A stretch of DNA of 64,000 nt. Origin: Herbiconiux gentiana. GTDB taxonomy: Bacteria; Actinomycetota; Actinomycetes; Actinomycetales; Microbacteriaceae. The DNA lies in assembly GCF_024978135.1 (NCBI RefSeq), contig NZ_JANTEZ010000002.1, forward strand, positions 648,507 through 712,506. Reading direction: 5' to 3'. Under the pieces are notes generated by a model. It had not been told where the DNA came from. It saw only the letters and a program-made list of their open reading frames with translations, and searched no databases. This document shows, piece after piece, positions 30,436-38,287 of this stretch; within the stretch, counting starts at the first letter, position 1, and each line of letters starts with the position of its first letter. The position numbers and the translations under genes were made by a program.

Positions 30436-32153
30436 CAGGCACCGACCTCTTCCCTCAGTCCGTGTGGGGTGGCGTATCGGGTGGACGGGTACGGGAAGTC
30501 GGCTCGCGCGTGAGCGCCGCGGGATTCCTCCCTGGCGAGCGCCGCGCTCACCACCACTCGGGCGAGCTGCAGCAGGTTCGCGGTCTCGAGCCGCCGCACG
30601 TCCGTGGCCCCGGACGTGTCGATGCTCCAGGACTCGAGCACCCTCTGCGCCTCGAGCAGACCCTCCGCCGTGCGGAGGAGACCGGCGTGCCGCCACATCA
30701 GAGCCTGAAGTTCGGCGCGGGTTGGCTCGGTCGACGGCGCGGAGGGAGCGACATCCCCCGCCGGCGGCGACCAGGCCGCCGAGCGCATGCCACGGACGGA
30801 ATGGAACTCGGCGCGCAGCGCGGCGGCGGCCCGATGCGCGAACACGAGGCCTTCGAGCAGGGAGTTCGACGCGAGGCGGTTGGCGCCGTGCACCCCCGTG
30901 CAGGCCGCCTCGCCGACCGCGACGAGACCGGGGAGCGAGGTGCGGCCGTCGTGGTCGGTGGCGATGCCGCCCATCCAGTAGTGGGCGGCGGGGGCGACGG
31001 GCACGGGCTCGCGGGCGAGGTCGTAGCCGGCCGCGCGGCAGGCCGCCGTGACCGTCGGGAAGCGCGCCTCGACGTCATCGACGCCGGTCGCGTCGAGCAG
31101 CACGGGGGCGCCGGTGGCGAGCATCTCGGTGGCGATGGCCCGGGCCACGACGTCGCGCGGGGCGAGCTCGGCGAGCGGATGCGCGTGCACGAGGAACCGC
31201 GCCCCGTCGACGTTGCGCAGCACGGCGCCGTCCCCCCGCACCGCCTCCGACACCAACGCCATCGCGACCCCCGCCGCCCCCGACCCCACCCCCGCCGGCG
31301 CGCCCACGCCCGGCGTCGACCCCACCCCCGCGGGCGGGCCGGGCACGGCGAGCGCCGTCGGGTGGAACTGCACGAACTCCACATCGGCCAGCACCGCCCC
31401 GGCCCGCAGTGCCGCGGCGACGCCGTCCCCCGTCGAGACCGCCGGATTCGTCGTGAACGGGTACAGCTGCCCGACCCCACCGCTCGCCAGAACGACCGCG
31501 TCGGCCCACACCTCCTCGAACGCGCCGTCGCGCATCACCCGCACTCCGACGACCCGGGCGTCCGACCCCGTGCCGCTCGGGCCGTCCGTCAGCAGCTCCA
31601 CCAGCATCGTCTGCTCGAGCACCCTTACCGCCTGCGCCCGAACTGCCGCCACGAGCGCCGTCTCCACCGCCAGCCCCGTCGCGTCCCCACCCGCGTGCAG
31701 GATGCGGCGCCGCGAGTGCGCCCCCTCCAGCCCCGCGTCGAAGTCCCCGGCGGCCCGGTCGAACCCGACGCCCCACGCGATCAGGTCCCGGATGCGCGCC
31801 GGCCCCTCCTCGCACAGCACCCGCACCGCCTCCGGGTCGCCGAGCCCGGCGCCGGCCGCCAGCGTGTCGGCGACGTGCGACTCCACGGAGTCGCCCGGCA
31901 TCACGGCCGCCGCGATCCCGCCCTGGGCGTACCGGGTGCTCCCATCCTCGACTGCGCCCTTGGTCACGACGACGACCTCGGCGACGTCCGCCAGTTCGAG
32001 CGCCGTCACCAGGCCGGCGACACCGCTGCCCACGACGATCACCCGCGGACGACGACCGGCCGCGAAGCCGGAGAGAAGCGCCCCCGCGCGAGCCGTCGTC
32101 ATGGCTTCGCCGCGAGCATCCGCTCGAGCGCCACCCGCGCGAGCCGTCGTCAT
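30435..32153 (-). CDS. nadB: L-aspartate oxidase
   Basis: FAD enzyme that converts L-aspartate to iminoaspartate for NadA. The protein has the dinucleotide fold VIVVGSGVAGLVTALELA, the FAD/substrate region STRYAQGGIAAAV, HSRRRILHAGGDATG, and the barrel motif QFHPTAL followed by LVSEAVRGDGAVLRN. Two starts are possible because the nadA/nadB junction is duplicated. ATG 32153 overlaps the nadA stop (ATGA) and gives 572 aa with a 17-residue repeat, MTTARAGGARADARGEA. ATG 32102 gives the usual 555 aa. The Gly/Ala/Pro-rich stretch near residue 310 (TPGVGAPAGVGSG...) is a low-complexity insertion. Confidence 0.93.
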   Translation of the reverse strand: MTTARAGGARADARGEAMTTARAGALLSGFAAGRRPRVIVVGSGVAGLVTALELADVAEVVVVTKGAVEDGSTRYAQGGIAAAVMPGDSVESHVADTLAAGAGLGDPEAVRVLCEEGPARIRDLIAWGVGFDRAAGDFDAGLEGAHSRRRILHAGGDATGLAVETALVAAVRAQAVRVLEQTMLVELLTDGPSGTGSDARVVGVRVMRDGAFEEVWADAVVLASGGVGQLYPFTTNPAVSTGDGVAAALRAGAVLADVEFVQFHPTALAVPGPPAGVGSTPGVGAPAGVGSGAAGVAMALVSEAVRGDGAVLRNVDGARFLVHAHPLAELAPRDVVARAIATEMLATGAPVLLDATGVDDVEARFPTVTAACRAAGYDLAREPVPVAPAAHYWMGGIATDHDGRTSLPGLVAVGEAACTGVHGANRLASNSLLEGLVFAHRAAAALRAEFHSVRGMRSAAWSPPAGDVAPSAPSTEPTRAELQALMWRHAGLLRTAEGLLEAQRVLESWSIDTSGATDVRRLETANLLQLARVVVSAALAREESRGAHARADFPYPSTRYATPHGLREEVGA

Positions 32154-32187
32154 GGCTTCGCCGCGAGCATCCGCTCGAGCGCCACCC
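32086..32187. repeat. 51-bp tandem duplication of the nadA-nadB junction
   Basis: Two units (32086-32136 and 32137-32187) are identical over 51 bp. Each contains the end of nadA (codons for RMLAAKP and TGA) and the start of nadB (ATGACGACGGC). Because 51 is a multiple of three, both copies of the nadB start remain in the same frame and nadB gains 17 residues. Confidence 0.93.
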
Positions 32188-33514
32188 GCGCCGGCTCGGC
32201 CACGGCGGCCGGCACCGAGATCTGGTTCAGCACCACCCCGTCGACCAGCGACTCGAGCACCCACGCGAGATACCCCGGGTGGATGCGGTACATCGTCGAG
32301 CACGGGCAGATCACGTCGTCGAGGCAGAAGATCGTGTGCTGCGGGTACTCGTTCGCCAGCCGCTGCACGAGGTTGATCTCGGTGCCGATGGCGAAGGTCG
32401 AGCCGGCGGGCGCGGCCGCGATGGCCTTGACGATGTAGTCGGTCGAGCCGGCACCGTCGGCCGCGTCGACCACGGGCATGGGGCACTCCGGATGCACGAT
32501 CACCCGCACCCCGGGATGCGACGCCCGGGCGCGGTCGATCTGCGCCACCGTGAAGCGCTTGTGCACCGAGCAGAATCCGTTCCAGAGGATGACCTGCGCC
32601 TCGACGAGCGAGTCCTCCGACTGCCCGCCGAGGGGCTTCCGCGGGTTCCAGATCGGCATCCGCTCGACGGGCACGCCCATCGCCTTCGCCGTGTTGCGAC
32701 CCAAGTGCTGGTCGGGGAAGAAGAGCACGCGCTGCCCGCGCTCGAACGCCCACTCGAGCACCGTCGCCGCGTTCGACGAGGTGCAGACGATACCGCCGTT
32801 GCGGCCGCAGAAGCCCTTGAGGTCGGCGGCCGAGTTCATGTAGGTGACCGGGATGATCGGCACGCGGCCGTCGGCGTCGGGTTCGGTGCCGTAGAGCTCG
32901 GTCAGCTCCGCCCAGGCCTCTTCGACCGAGTCGATGTCGGCCATGTCGGCCATCGAGCAGCCGGCGGCGAGGTTCGGCAGGATGACCGCCTGCTCCGGCC
33001 GCGCGAGGATGTCGGCGGTCTCGGCCATGAAGTGCACGCCGCAGAAGACGATGGCGCGAGCATCCGGCCTGGTCTTCGCGGCGTTCGCCAGCTGGTATGA
33101 GTCGCCCACGAAATCGGCGTACTGCACCACCTCGTCGCGCTGGTAGAAGTGGCCGAGCACGACGACGTCGGCGCCGAGGGTCTCTTTGGCACGACGGATG
33201 CGCGTGTCGAGCTCGCTCTTCGCGGCCGTCGTGTACTCCTCCGGGAGCCGGCCCTGCCGGGGCGCCTCCGCGGGGAGCGGGTCGGCCATCGAGGCGCCGG
33301 GGCCGTAGGAGGGGGGCCGGAGGTCGAAGACCCAGGGGCCCTCGGCGAGCTCGGGGGCGCAGGTGCTGGCGGCGGCGCCCGGCGCGGAGGGGGTGCCGGC
33401 GGTGATCAGCTGGACCTCGTCGTCGACGGAGAGGGTTCGGGTGATCGCGGGCGCTGCGGTGGTCACGGGCGCGGCTTTCGTCGTGGGTGCTGCCGAGGGC
33501 GCGGCGGTGTTCAT
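32150..33514 (-). CDS. nadA: Quinolinate synthase
   Basis: [4Fe-4S] enzyme that joins iminoaspartate with dihydroxyacetone phosphate to quinolinate. The 454-aa product is longer than the roughly 350-residue core: the first 100 residues are low-complexity Ala/Thr/Pro sequence with no conserved part. The core has ADVVVLGHFYQRDEVVQYADFVGDSYQLA, VFCGVHFMAETADIL (first cluster Cys), NLAAGCSMADMAD, VTYMNSAADLKGFCGRNGG..CTSSNA, FFPDQHLGRNTA, VHPECPMPVVD and CLDDVICPCSTMYRI (last cluster Cys). The ATG at 33514 overlaps the nrtR stop by four bases. The stop overlaps nadB. Confidence 0.95.
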   Translation of the reverse strand: MNTAAPSAAPTTKAAPVTTAAPAITRTLSVDDEVQLITAGTPSAPGAAASTCAPELAEGPWVFDLRPPSYGPGASMADPLPAEAPRQGRLPEEYTTAAKSELDTRIRRAKETLGADVVVLGHFYQRDEVVQYADFVGDSYQLANAAKTRPDARAIVFCGVHFMAETADILARPEQAVILPNLAAGCSMADMADIDSVEEAWAELTELYGTEPDADGRVPIIPVTYMNSAADLKGFCGRNGGIVCTSSNAATVLEWAFERGQRVLFFPDQHLGRNTAKAMGVPVERMPIWNPRKPLGGQSEDSLVEAQVILWNGFCSVHKRFTVAQIDRARASHPGVRVIVHPECPMPVVDAADGAGSTDYIVKAIAAAPAGSTFAIGTEINLVQRLANEYPQHTIFCLDDVICPCSTMYRIHPGYLAWVLESLVDGVVLNQISVPAAVAEPARVALERMLAAKP

Positions 33515-34233
33515 GGGCGCGGCTTTCTGGGGAGGCGGTCGAGCGGCCCGCGATCGACGGGCGGCACCTGGGTGTTGTAGCGGTAGAGGCGCGGGGGGCG
33601 GTAACTCGTGCCGAGCACCCGCTTGCCGGTGGGCACGACCGAGTTCGACGATTCGATCTGCCGGCGGAAGTTCGCCGGGTCGAGCGAGCGCCCGAGCACC
33701 GCCTCGTGCACCTCGCGCAGTTCGGCGAGGGTGAAGGTGTCGCCGAGGAAGGCGTGCGCGATGCGGCTGTACTCCACCTTGTTGCGCAGGCGCCAGAGGG
33801 CGTACTCGATGATCACGTCGTGGTCGAAGGCGAGGTCGGGCAGGTCGTCGACCGAGAACCAGCTGACGTTCTCGGGGTTGGCGCCGACGCTCGAGGCCAC
33901 CTCGTCGGAGCTCACCAGCGCCCAGTAGACGATGGAGACGACGCGGTCCTTCGCGCCCTCGGGCGAGCGGTCGAGGGTGCCGAAGGCGTAGAGCTGCTCG
34001 AGGTAGCCGGGTTCGAGGGCGGTGGTGTCGCCGAGGGTGCGGGCGGCGGCGTCCTCGAGATCCTCGTCGATCGTCAGGGGACCGCCGGGCAGCGCCCAGT
34101 CGCCCTCGTAGGGCGGACGGATGCGCCGCACCAGCGGCAGCCAGAGCCCGGGTGCCGCGTCGGGCTGGTCGGGCCGCAGCGCGAAGATCACCGTCGACAC
34201 GGCCAGCGCGATGCCCTCCGGATGCCCGCCCAC
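33511..34233 (-). CDS. nrtR: NrtR-type Nudix-related NAD regulator
   Basis: The 240-aa protein has an N-terminal Nudix-like domain (STVIFALRPD..., LPLVRRIRPPYEGDWALPGGPLTIDEDLEDAAARTLGDTTALEP). Its catalytic Nudix box is degenerate, with the normal GX5EX7REUXEEXGU reduced (AARTLGDTT instead of REL.EE). A C-terminal winged HTH follows (FTLAELREVHEAVLGRSLDPANFRRQIESS). This is the layout of NrtR repressors, which sense ADP-ribose and control NAD synthesis. Its place as first gene of the nadABC operon confirms the role by context. The ATG at 34233 precedes the Nudix strand. A possible operator is noted at 34340-34357. Confidence 0.92.
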   Translation of the reverse strand: MGGHPEGIALAVSTVIFALRPDQPDAAPGLWLPLVRRIRPPYEGDWALPGGPLTIDEDLEDAAARTLGDTTALEPGYLEQLYAFGTLDRSPEGAKDRVVSIVYWALVSSDEVASSVGANPENVSWFSVDDLPDLAFDHDVIIEYALWRLRNKVEYSRIAHAFLGDTFTLAELREVHEAVLGRSLDPANFRRQIESSNSVVPTGKRVLGTSYRPPRLYRYNTQVPPVDRGPLDRLPRKPRP

Positions 34234-34249
34234 GACGCCTCCCGCTCCG

Positions 34250-34336
34250 CGACCACCACCGGCCGCCTCCCGCGGCCACCACCGGCCGCCCTCGCGACCA
34301 CCACCGGCCGCCCTCGCGGCCGCCTCCGACCGCCCT
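34250..34336. repeat. Imperfect 22-bp tandem repeats upstream of nrtR
   Basis: About four units containing ACCACCACCGGCCGCC (some with changes) fill the start of the intergenic region next to the nrtR start codon. They are not in a recognised reading frame. They could shift the spacing between the nad operon promoter and nrtR. Confidence 0.7.
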
Positions 34337-34339
34337 AAA

Positions 34340-34357
34340 GGTAGCTCTGACTATAAC
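34340..34357 (-). promoter_or_regulatory. Possible NrtR operator
   Basis: The sequence GGTAGCTCTGACTATAACC contains TAG-CTCTGA-CTA, an inverted repeat with flanking GGT/ACC, upstream of nrtR. Published NrtR sites in actinobacteria are palindromes of the TAGT..ACTA type as far as I recall. The match is partial. Confidence 0.35.
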
Positions 34358-34394
34358 CCTTAAGGTTCCCCCAACCCAAACCCTGCCGCACTGC

Positions 34395-34428
34395 TAACCT
34401 GCAATAACGCCCCCGTTATTGCAGGTTA
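34395..34428. promoter_or_regulatory. Perfect 15-bp-arm inverted repeat before the Fic gene
   Basis: TAACCTGCAATAACG (34395-34409) and its exact complement (34414-34428) enclose CCCC. It lies 50 bp before the Fic gene and about 160 bp upstream of nrtR in the opposite direction. It is AT-richer than the surroundings. It can act as an operator for the Fic protein's C-terminal HTH, or form a hairpin that insulates the two divergent units. Confidence 0.7.
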
Positions 34429-34477
34429 AGCCTGCTAAGCTCATCTACCGACGCCACTATCTCGGCTTGGAGGGATC

Positions 34478-35686
34478 ATGGACTGGCCTCCGCACCGCCG
34501 CCGCACCGTCCCGTGGGCCCAGCGTCGTTGCGCCGGCACCCGCGCCGACCGCATGCTCTCCGAGGTGACGGTGGCGATTCCCCCGTCGATCGCGACGCTC
34601 GAGATCCCAGGCGGAGCGACCACCCTCGAGATCGAGGCGCTCGACGCGATCGCCCGCCTCGATCAGGCATCAGACGGGCAGACCGTCGGCGCTCTCGGCA
34701 TGATGCTCATAAGGCTCGAGTCGGTCGCCTCGTCGAAGATCGAGCACCTCGAGGCCGGTGTCGGGGACTACGCCCGGGCCATGGCGGGAAGCCGGGCGAA
34801 CGAGTCGGCGACGGCGATGGTCGCGGCGTCGGCGGCCATCCACGACCTCGTCTCTTCGGTCGAGCCGGGAGGTCGCTTCACGGTCGATCGCATCCTCACC
34901 GCGCACCGGGCGCTCATGATCGACGATCCGGGCGAGCGCAGCTACGCCGGACGGTTCCGCGACGTGCAGAACTGGATCGGGGGCAGCGATCACTCCCCCC
35001 GCGACGCACTCTTCGTCCCTCCCCCGCCCGAGCTCGTCGCCCCCTTGATGGACGATCTCCTCGCCTTCGCGCACCGAGACGACCTGCCGCCCCTGCTGCA
35101 GGCCGCCGTCGTGCACGCCCAGTTCGAGTCGATCCACCCGTTCACCGACGGCAACGGACGCATCGGGCGCGCCCTGATCCAGGCGGTGCTGCGCCGTCGG
35201 GGCAACGCCCGCACGGTCGTCGTGCCGATCGCCTCGGCCCTGGCGGCCAATCGCGACCGCTACTACGGCCTGCTCACCTCCTACCGCGACGGCGACGTCC
35301 GGCCGATCGCCGACGGCATCGCCACCGCCGCCCGCATCGCGGCCGACGCCTGCCTTCCGCTGCCCCAGCGGCTGAACGACCTCTCGCGGGAGTGGCGCGC
35401 GACCACGGGGTTCCGGCGGGGCTCGGCCGCCGACGCCCTCCTCGACCTGCTGCCCGCCCGCCCCGTCGTGACGGCGGGAACCGTGGAAGAGGAGCTCGGC
35501 GTGAGCTACTCCGCGGCGAACAACGCCGTGCTCGCGCTGGTCGAGTCGGGCATCCTCTCGCCTTTGAACGACCGCAAGCGCGACCGGGCCTTCGTGGCCT
35601 CGGAGGTGATGGCCGAGCTGACCGCGCTGGAGCGGCTGATGGGGGCGCGCGCGGCGGGGGCGGGCGGCGTAGCGTCGAGGGCATGA
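34478..35686 (+). CDS. Fic family protein (class II, with C-terminal HTH)
   Basis: AMP-transferase-type protein of 402 aa. The Fic motif is HPFTDGNGRIGR (residues 220-231) with catalytic His220. An N-terminal inhibitory-helix motif, SSKIEHLEAG (residues 85-94), contains the SxxxE pattern that autoinhibits class II Fic proteins; here the last position differs from the usual G/N. The flap strand region is about DALFVPPPPE. The C-terminal part (VVTAGTVEEELGVSYSAANNAVLALVESGIL) is a winged HTH, so the protein may bind DNA, for instance the inverted repeat at 34395. A strong SD (GGAGGG) precedes the ATG. Its stop overlaps the aldo/keto reductase start. Confidence 0.88.
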   Translation: MDWPPHRRRTVPWAQRRCAGTRADRMLSEVTVAIPPSIATLEIPGGATTLEIEALDAIARLDQASDGQTVGALGMMLIRLESVASSKIEHLEAGVGDYARAMAGSRANESATAMVAASAAIHDLVSSVEPGGRFTVDRILTAHRALMIDDPGERSYAGRFRDVQNWIGGSDHSPRDALFVPPPPELVAPLMDDLLAFAHRDDLPPLLQAAVVHAQFESIHPFTDGNGRIGRALIQAVLRRRGNARTVVVPIASALAANRDRYYGLLTSYRDGDVRPIADGIATAARIAADACLPLPQRLNDLSREWRATTGFRRGSAADALLDLLPARPVVTAGTVEEELGVSYSAANNAVLALVESGILSPLNDRKRDRAFVASEVMAELTALERLMGARAAGAGGVASRA

Positions 35687-36573
35687 GCATTCCGAGCTTC
35701 ACCCTGAACAACGGCGTCGAGATCCCCGCGATCGGGCTCGGCGTCTACCAGAGCGCCCCCGACGAGACCGCGGCGGCCGTGCAGACCGCGCTGCGCACCG
35801 GATACCGGCACATCGACACCGCTGCGGCGTACCGCAACGAGCGGGAGGTCGGCCAGGGCATCCGCGATTCCGGGATCGACCGCGACGAGATCTTCGTCGA
35901 GACCAAGGTCTGGGTGAGCGACTTCGGCTACGACGAGACCCTGCACGCCTTCGAGAAGGCGACCGGCAAGCTCGGCTTCGACACGCTCGACCTGCTCATC
36001 CTGCACCAGCCCGCGCCGGGCCGGTTCGAGCGCACGGTCGCCGCCTACCGGGCCCTCGAGACGCTGCTCGGCGAGGGCCGCGTGCGCTCGATCGGCGTCA
36101 GCAACTTCACCCCCGCGCACCTCGAGCGGCTGCTCGCCGAGAGCTCGGTGGTGCCCGCGGTGAACCAGGTCGAGCTGCACCCCTACTTCGCCCAGCCCGA
36201 ATTGCAGGCGACGGATGCGCGGCTGGGCATCCTCACCCAGGCCTGGTCCCCGATCGGTGGCATCACCTTCTACCCCGGCTGGGGCGAGCATCGCGTGAGT
36301 GTGATGGACGACGAGGCGATCGCCGCGATCGCCGCCGCGCACGGCAAGAGCCCGGCGCAGGTGATGCTGCGCTGGCATCTGCAGGAGGGCCGCTCGGCCA
36401 TCCCGAAGTCGACGAACCCCCTGCGCATCGCCGAGAACTTCGACGTCTTCGACTTCGAGCTCACCCCCGACGAGCTCGCCCGCATCGACGCGCTCGACAC
36501 GGGCCGCCGCAGCGGCCCCGACCCCGACGTCGAGCGCCCGGAGATCTTCGACCGCCCCATCGCCGAGGCCTGA
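35683..36573 (+). CDS. Aldo/keto reductase
   Basis: NADPH-dependent TIM-barrel reductase of carbonyl compounds. The 296-aa protein has the active-site set Asp/Tyr (HIDTAAAYRNE), Lys (VETKVW) and His (LLILHQP), plus IGVSNFTPAHLERLL and the NADPH-specificity end IPKSTNPLRIAENF. It matches the AKR5-type small-substrate enzymes (2,5-diketo-gluconate reductase-like). The ATG overlaps the Fic stop by four bases (ATGA), so both are translated from one message. Substrate not predictable. Confidence 0.93.
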   Translation: MSIPSFTLNNGVEIPAIGLGVYQSAPDETAAAVQTALRTGYRHIDTAAAYRNEREVGQGIRDSGIDRDEIFVETKVWVSDFGYDETLHAFEKATGKLGFDTLDLLILHQPAPGRFERTVAAYRALETLLGEGRVRSIGVSNFTPAHLERLLAESSVVPAVNQVELHPYFAQPELQATDARLGILTQAWSPIGGITFYPGWGEHRVSVMDDEAIAAIAAAHGKSPAQVMLRWHLQEGRSAIPKSTNPLRIAENFDVFDFELTPDELARIDALDTGRRSGPDPDVERPEIFDRPIAEA

Positions 36574-36627
36574 CCGGCCCGCTTCGCCCCGCCCGGCCCA
36601 GCCCGGCCCGCCGGGCCCGGCCCGCGC

Positions 36628-36656
36628 TTGAGGCGAAGATGAGGCTCTGTTAGAAT
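36628..36656 (+). promoter_or_regulatory. Sigma70-like promoter of the second DUF3800 locus
   Basis: TTGAGG (36628-36633) and TAGAAT (36651-36656), again with a 17-bp spacer and on the plus strand. It directs transcription into the hairpin at 36665-36696 and towards the 3' end of the DUF3800 remnant. The identical layout at 14797-14825 argues against chance. Confidence 0.65.
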
Positions 36657-36662
36657 CCTCTC

Positions 36663-36700
36663 GCAGACCCCCCCGCTCATGCGGACAAGGGGGTCTAGCT
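36663..36700 (+). ncRNA. Candidate DUF3800-associated structured RNA (locus B)
   Basis: Predicted short transcript beginning near 36663. An outer stem AGACCCCC/GGGGGTCT (36665-36672 with 36689-36696) carries a four-base ACAA bulge on the 3' side. The inner stem CCGC/GCGG holds the tetraloop TCAT. The hairpin ends 13 nt before the stop codon of the DUF3800 remnant. Neither strand has a U-tract after the stem, so it is not a plain terminator. The sequence differs completely from locus A but the architecture is the same. Confidence 0.5.
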
Positions 36701-36709
36701 GTTTAAGCC

Positions 36710-37084
36710 TCAGATCGGCACCGGGCCGCGCCGCGGGTCGCGCTCGGCAAGATGCTGCGAGTACCAGTGCCACGCGAATTCGTTCCGCGGATGCCGGTCG
36801 ATGCTCGCCAGTGCGGTCCAGGCGACCAGATCCGCCATCTGGACGAGCTGCGAATCGCGAGAGTCGAGGTGCACCGCGTCCTCGATGACGTGCCGGTCGG
36901 CGAGCGTCAGTCCGCGGTGGGTCATCCGATAGCTCGTGTCACTGCCATCGCCGTCCATGAAGACGAGTGCGAGCGATCCGCTGCCTCTGAGTTCGGCTTC
37001 GAACCGAGCGATCAATGCTGCGTAGGTCTCCTGCCTGGTGCGGGCGATCTCAGCCGAGCCGCCGGCGCGCCAGACCGCCGAGCG
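36710..37084 (-). pseudogene. DUF3800 remnant (C-terminal part only)
   Basis: From the TTG at 37015 a 101-aa frame reads RFEAELRGSGSLALVFMDGDGSDTSYRMTHRGLTLADRHVIEDAVHLDSRDSQLVQMADLVAWTA, the classic C-terminal half of DUF3800 (D...YR..HR...RHVIED..., SQLVQMADLVAW). The same frame can be read further up to an in-frame TGA at 37085 as RTRQETYAALIARF, still family-like. The N-terminal half with the acidic 'DES' block is missing. The frame break coincides exactly with the stop codon of the upstream 97-aa gene, which suggests a deletion fused to that gene's end. It could instead be a short independent gene, but half the active site would be absent. Confidence 0.7.
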
Positions 37085-37378
37085 TCAGGGGGTCGGGAGG
37101 TTCCAGGTCTCCGCGAACTGGGCGGGGGTGGTCGTCTCGAGCTGGAGGAGGAGGCGGTCGTGGAGGTCGGCCAGTTCGTTGAGGTCGACCGCGGAGACGC
37201 GGCGGAGTTCGACGCCCGCGCTGCGGATGCTCAACTCCGAGACGGCCGGGGCCATGCCGCTGCCCTCGAGGAGCCCGGCGACGATCGTGCCGCCCCAGCG
37301 CGCCGCCCGCTGCAGCGGTCCGCCCAGCCTGTCGACCAGCACGACGTCGTACACCTCGGCAGCCACGGGCTCGTCCAT
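37085..37378 (-). CDS. Hypothetical protein (97 aa)
   Basis: Not recognised. From the ATG at 37378 it reads as an alpha/beta-type small protein: YDVVLVDRLGGPLQRAARWGGTIVAGLLEG followed by a late helix DLNELADLHDRLLLQL. It has no signal peptide or membrane segment. An in-frame ATG further up (about 37457) would add 27 residues and overlap the lipoprotein gene's end. Its stop codon is directly followed, in the same frame, by the DUF3800 remnant. It lies downstream of the lipoprotein gene on the same strand. Confidence 0.55.
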   Translation of the reverse strand: MDEPVAAEVYDVVLVDRLGGPLQRAARWGGTIVAGLLEGSGMAPAVSELSIRSAGVELRRVSAVDLNELADLHDRLLLQLETTTPAQFAETWNLPTP

Positions 37379-37427
37379 CGCCCCAGCCTGCCAGACGGCG
37401 GCATCGCGGTGGGGCACGGTCAGGGGT

Positions 37428-38213
37428 TCAGGAGGTTCCGTCGGAGCAGACGCCATAAGGAGGGCAGTGGAGGTTGAGGTTCGGCGGGTCGAGGATCCAC
37501 GCCGGGGGCGACGGAGGTGCGAGTGGCGCCGAGGGGTCGAGCGAGCCGGTGTAGTCGGACGAGCCGCCCGAGGAGGACGAACCGGCGGCGGCCTCGGCCG
37601 CCAGGCGGGCCTGCTCCTCGAGGTAGGCGGCCTGGGAGGCCTGCGCGGCGCGGGTGTGCTGCACGAGTTCGAGGAGGAGGCGCGGGGTGTCGTCGGTGGG
37701 CGGGGCCGACTGCTGCGCCTGGATGGCGAGGAAGAGGGCGTCGCGGAGGGGCTGCTCGGCCTGGGCGGCGTCGACGTCGACCACCTGGGTCGCGGTGGCG
37801 ACGACGCCGTCGCGCACGACGCCGACCGCCGCGAGCAGCTCGGCCGTGTGGGTCGCGAGCAGCGCCTCGTCGACGGGGGGCGTGGCCTGCGAGGCCGCGG
37901 GCCCGCCCGCCATCGACAGCTGCACGACCTGGATGTCGGCGTCGAGGCGGTCGGCGGCCGCCAGGAGGGCGGTGCGCGCGTCGCCGGGGGCGAAGCCCTC
38001 CGTGCCCGCCACGAGATCACGGGCGGCCTGCACCAGCAGCGGCGCCACCGGGTCGAGCGGCACGACCTGCTCGATCGGGCGGGGCGACGACGAGACCGCC
38101 GGAGCGGAGGGGGAGGGCGCAGCGGCGGGAGTGCCGCCCGCGCATCCGGAGACCCCACCGAGGACGGCGATCGACAGCACGAGGCCCGCGAGCGCGGGAG
38201 GGATACGGGTCAC
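37428..38213 (-). CDS. Secreted lipoprotein, unknown
   Basis: The 261-aa protein starts at GTG 38213 with a lipoprotein signal (TRIPPALAGLVLSIAVLGG) and the lipobox VSGC (Cys about 24). A Ser/Pro/Ala linker follows. The middle (residues 45-185) is Ala-rich and helical (LLVQAARDLVAGTEG..., ALLAAADRLDADIQVVQLSMAGG, TAELLAAVGVVRDGVVATATQ). The C-terminus is Ser/Gly/Pro-rich with two Cys in LHCPPYGVC that could form a disulfide. No family recognised. It lies 74 bp from the divergent NagD-type gene. Confidence 0.72.
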   Translation of the reverse strand: MTRIPPALAGLVLSIAVLGGVSGCAGGTPAAAPSPSAPAVSSSPRPIEQVVPLDPVAPLLVQAARDLVAGTEGFAPGDARTALLAAADRLDADIQVVQLSMAGGPAASQATPPVDEALLATHTAELLAAVGVVRDGVVATATQVVDVDAAQAEQPLRDALFLAIQAQQSAPPTDDTPRLLLELVQHTRAAQASQAAYLEEQARLAAEAAAGSSSSGGSSDYTGSLDPSAPLAPPSPPAWILDPPNLNLHCPPYGVCSDGTS

Positions 38214-38287
38214 AGCTCATGCTAGGCCCGTGGGCCACGCCCAGGCGCGAGCGCTAGCCTGGGCGTGACGACGAAGGAAGGACGAGC

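Noticed and set aside
34250..34336. Repeats upstream of nrtR as a protein-coding extension of nrtR
   Set aside because: Reading through gives only Arg/Gly/Pro low-complexity sequence. The Nudix fold begins right after the ATG at 34233.
36710..37378. One 220-aa DUF3800 gene interrupted by a stop codon at 37085
   Set aside because: The upstream 97-aa frame is in phase with the remnant but shows no DUF3800 N-terminal features, in particular no acidic 'DES' block. In-phase fusion by deletion is more likely.
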